Source: Akkermansia muciniphila (GTDB taxonomy: Bacteria; Verrucomicrobiota; Verrucomicrobiia; Verrucomicrobiales; Akkermansiaceae). From it: 5,820 bases of DNA. The position numbers and the translations under genes are program-made. Numbering within the stretch: the first letter of the stretch is position 1; each line of letters starts with the position of its first letter. Below, piece after piece: positions 5,761 through 5,820 of the stretch. The notes below the pieces were generated by a model. It ran no database searches. It saw nothing but the letters and a program-made list of their open reading frames with translations, and was not told the origin of the DNA. The stretch is taken from positions 1 through 5,820 of the forward strand of contig CAMBTF010000124.1 in NCBI GenBank assembly GCA_945870545.1, written 5' to 3'.

Positions 5761-5820
5761 GAATCCGCTCTGCGGTTCCTAGGTAGTAGGCGGCTGCGCG
5801 TCCGCTGCTAGAGCAGTTTT
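5761..5820 (+). terminator. Possible weak termination region after prfC
   Basis: Two small hairpins follow the prfC stop. CCGC-TCT-GCGG (5765-5775) can be extended by GAA/TTC across a bulged T to span 5761-5778, without a following T-run. CTGC-TAGA-GCAG (5805-5816) runs straight into TTTT at the window edge. The second has the order expected of an intrinsic terminator, but its stem is only four pairs and the sequence is cut off at 5820, so the T-run cannot be judged. Confidence 0.3.

Noticed and set aside
1..5820. CRISPR array, tRNA or rRNA genes
   Set aside because: No regularly spaced repeat with unique spacers, no cloverleaf with a conserved T-loop, and no rRNA-like sequence was seen on either strand.

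Overview
The window holds five intact protein genes, all carried by 595-5744, behind a broken, gene-poor left end. The genes are GC-rich with G/C-biased third codon positions, and none has a recognisable Shine-Dalgarno sequence. A short RHS-repeat remnant with wording I associate with Verrucomicrobiota, together with the weak SD usage, makes a member of that phylum (or a related PVC lineage) my best guess. That is inference; no marker gene here settles the taxonomy.

Layout. 1-232 is AT-rich, apparently non-coding DNA with two pairs of GGGGTC-containing direct repeats of 14-nt period, resembling the flanks of IS200/RAYT-type elements. 233-402 is an in-frame fragment of an RHS/YD-repeat protein on the + strand. 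At the T-run near 403 it is joined to a fragment of an unrelated, unrecognised protein on the - strand (about 403-600). Then comes a + strand two-gene operon: 595-2265 is a NosR-like membrane flavo-iron-sulfur protein with two FMN-binding domains, and 2262-3044 is an ApbE-type FAD:protein FMN transferase lipoprotein, overlapping by ATGA. Converging on it from the right is a - strand pair: a cNMP-binding-fold protein (3494-3973) followed 19 nt later by a DUF3307 membrane protein (3061-3474). Divergent from that pair is prfC, release factor 3 (4125-5744). The 4004-4124 gap holds an imperfect 18-bp palindrome and a sigma70-like promoter for prfC with a very short leader.

How the genes work together. 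ApbE attaches FMN covalently to the hydroxyl residue of S-G-A-T type motifs in FMN-binding domains. The neighbour supplies one canonical motif (SGAT, Thr165) and one variant (SGAS, Ser311), placed outside the membrane where the ApbE lipoprotein would act. The pair therefore looks like a self-contained extracytoplasmic flavin/Fe-S electron-transfer module, with no nos, rnf or nqr genes in view and no C-terminal ferredoxin domain. This is the most interesting part of the window. The ApbE is also unusually compact. The cNMP protein has lost the phosphate-binding arginine of the CRP fold, so its ligand is uncertain. RF3 is housekeeping and unrelated to the rest.
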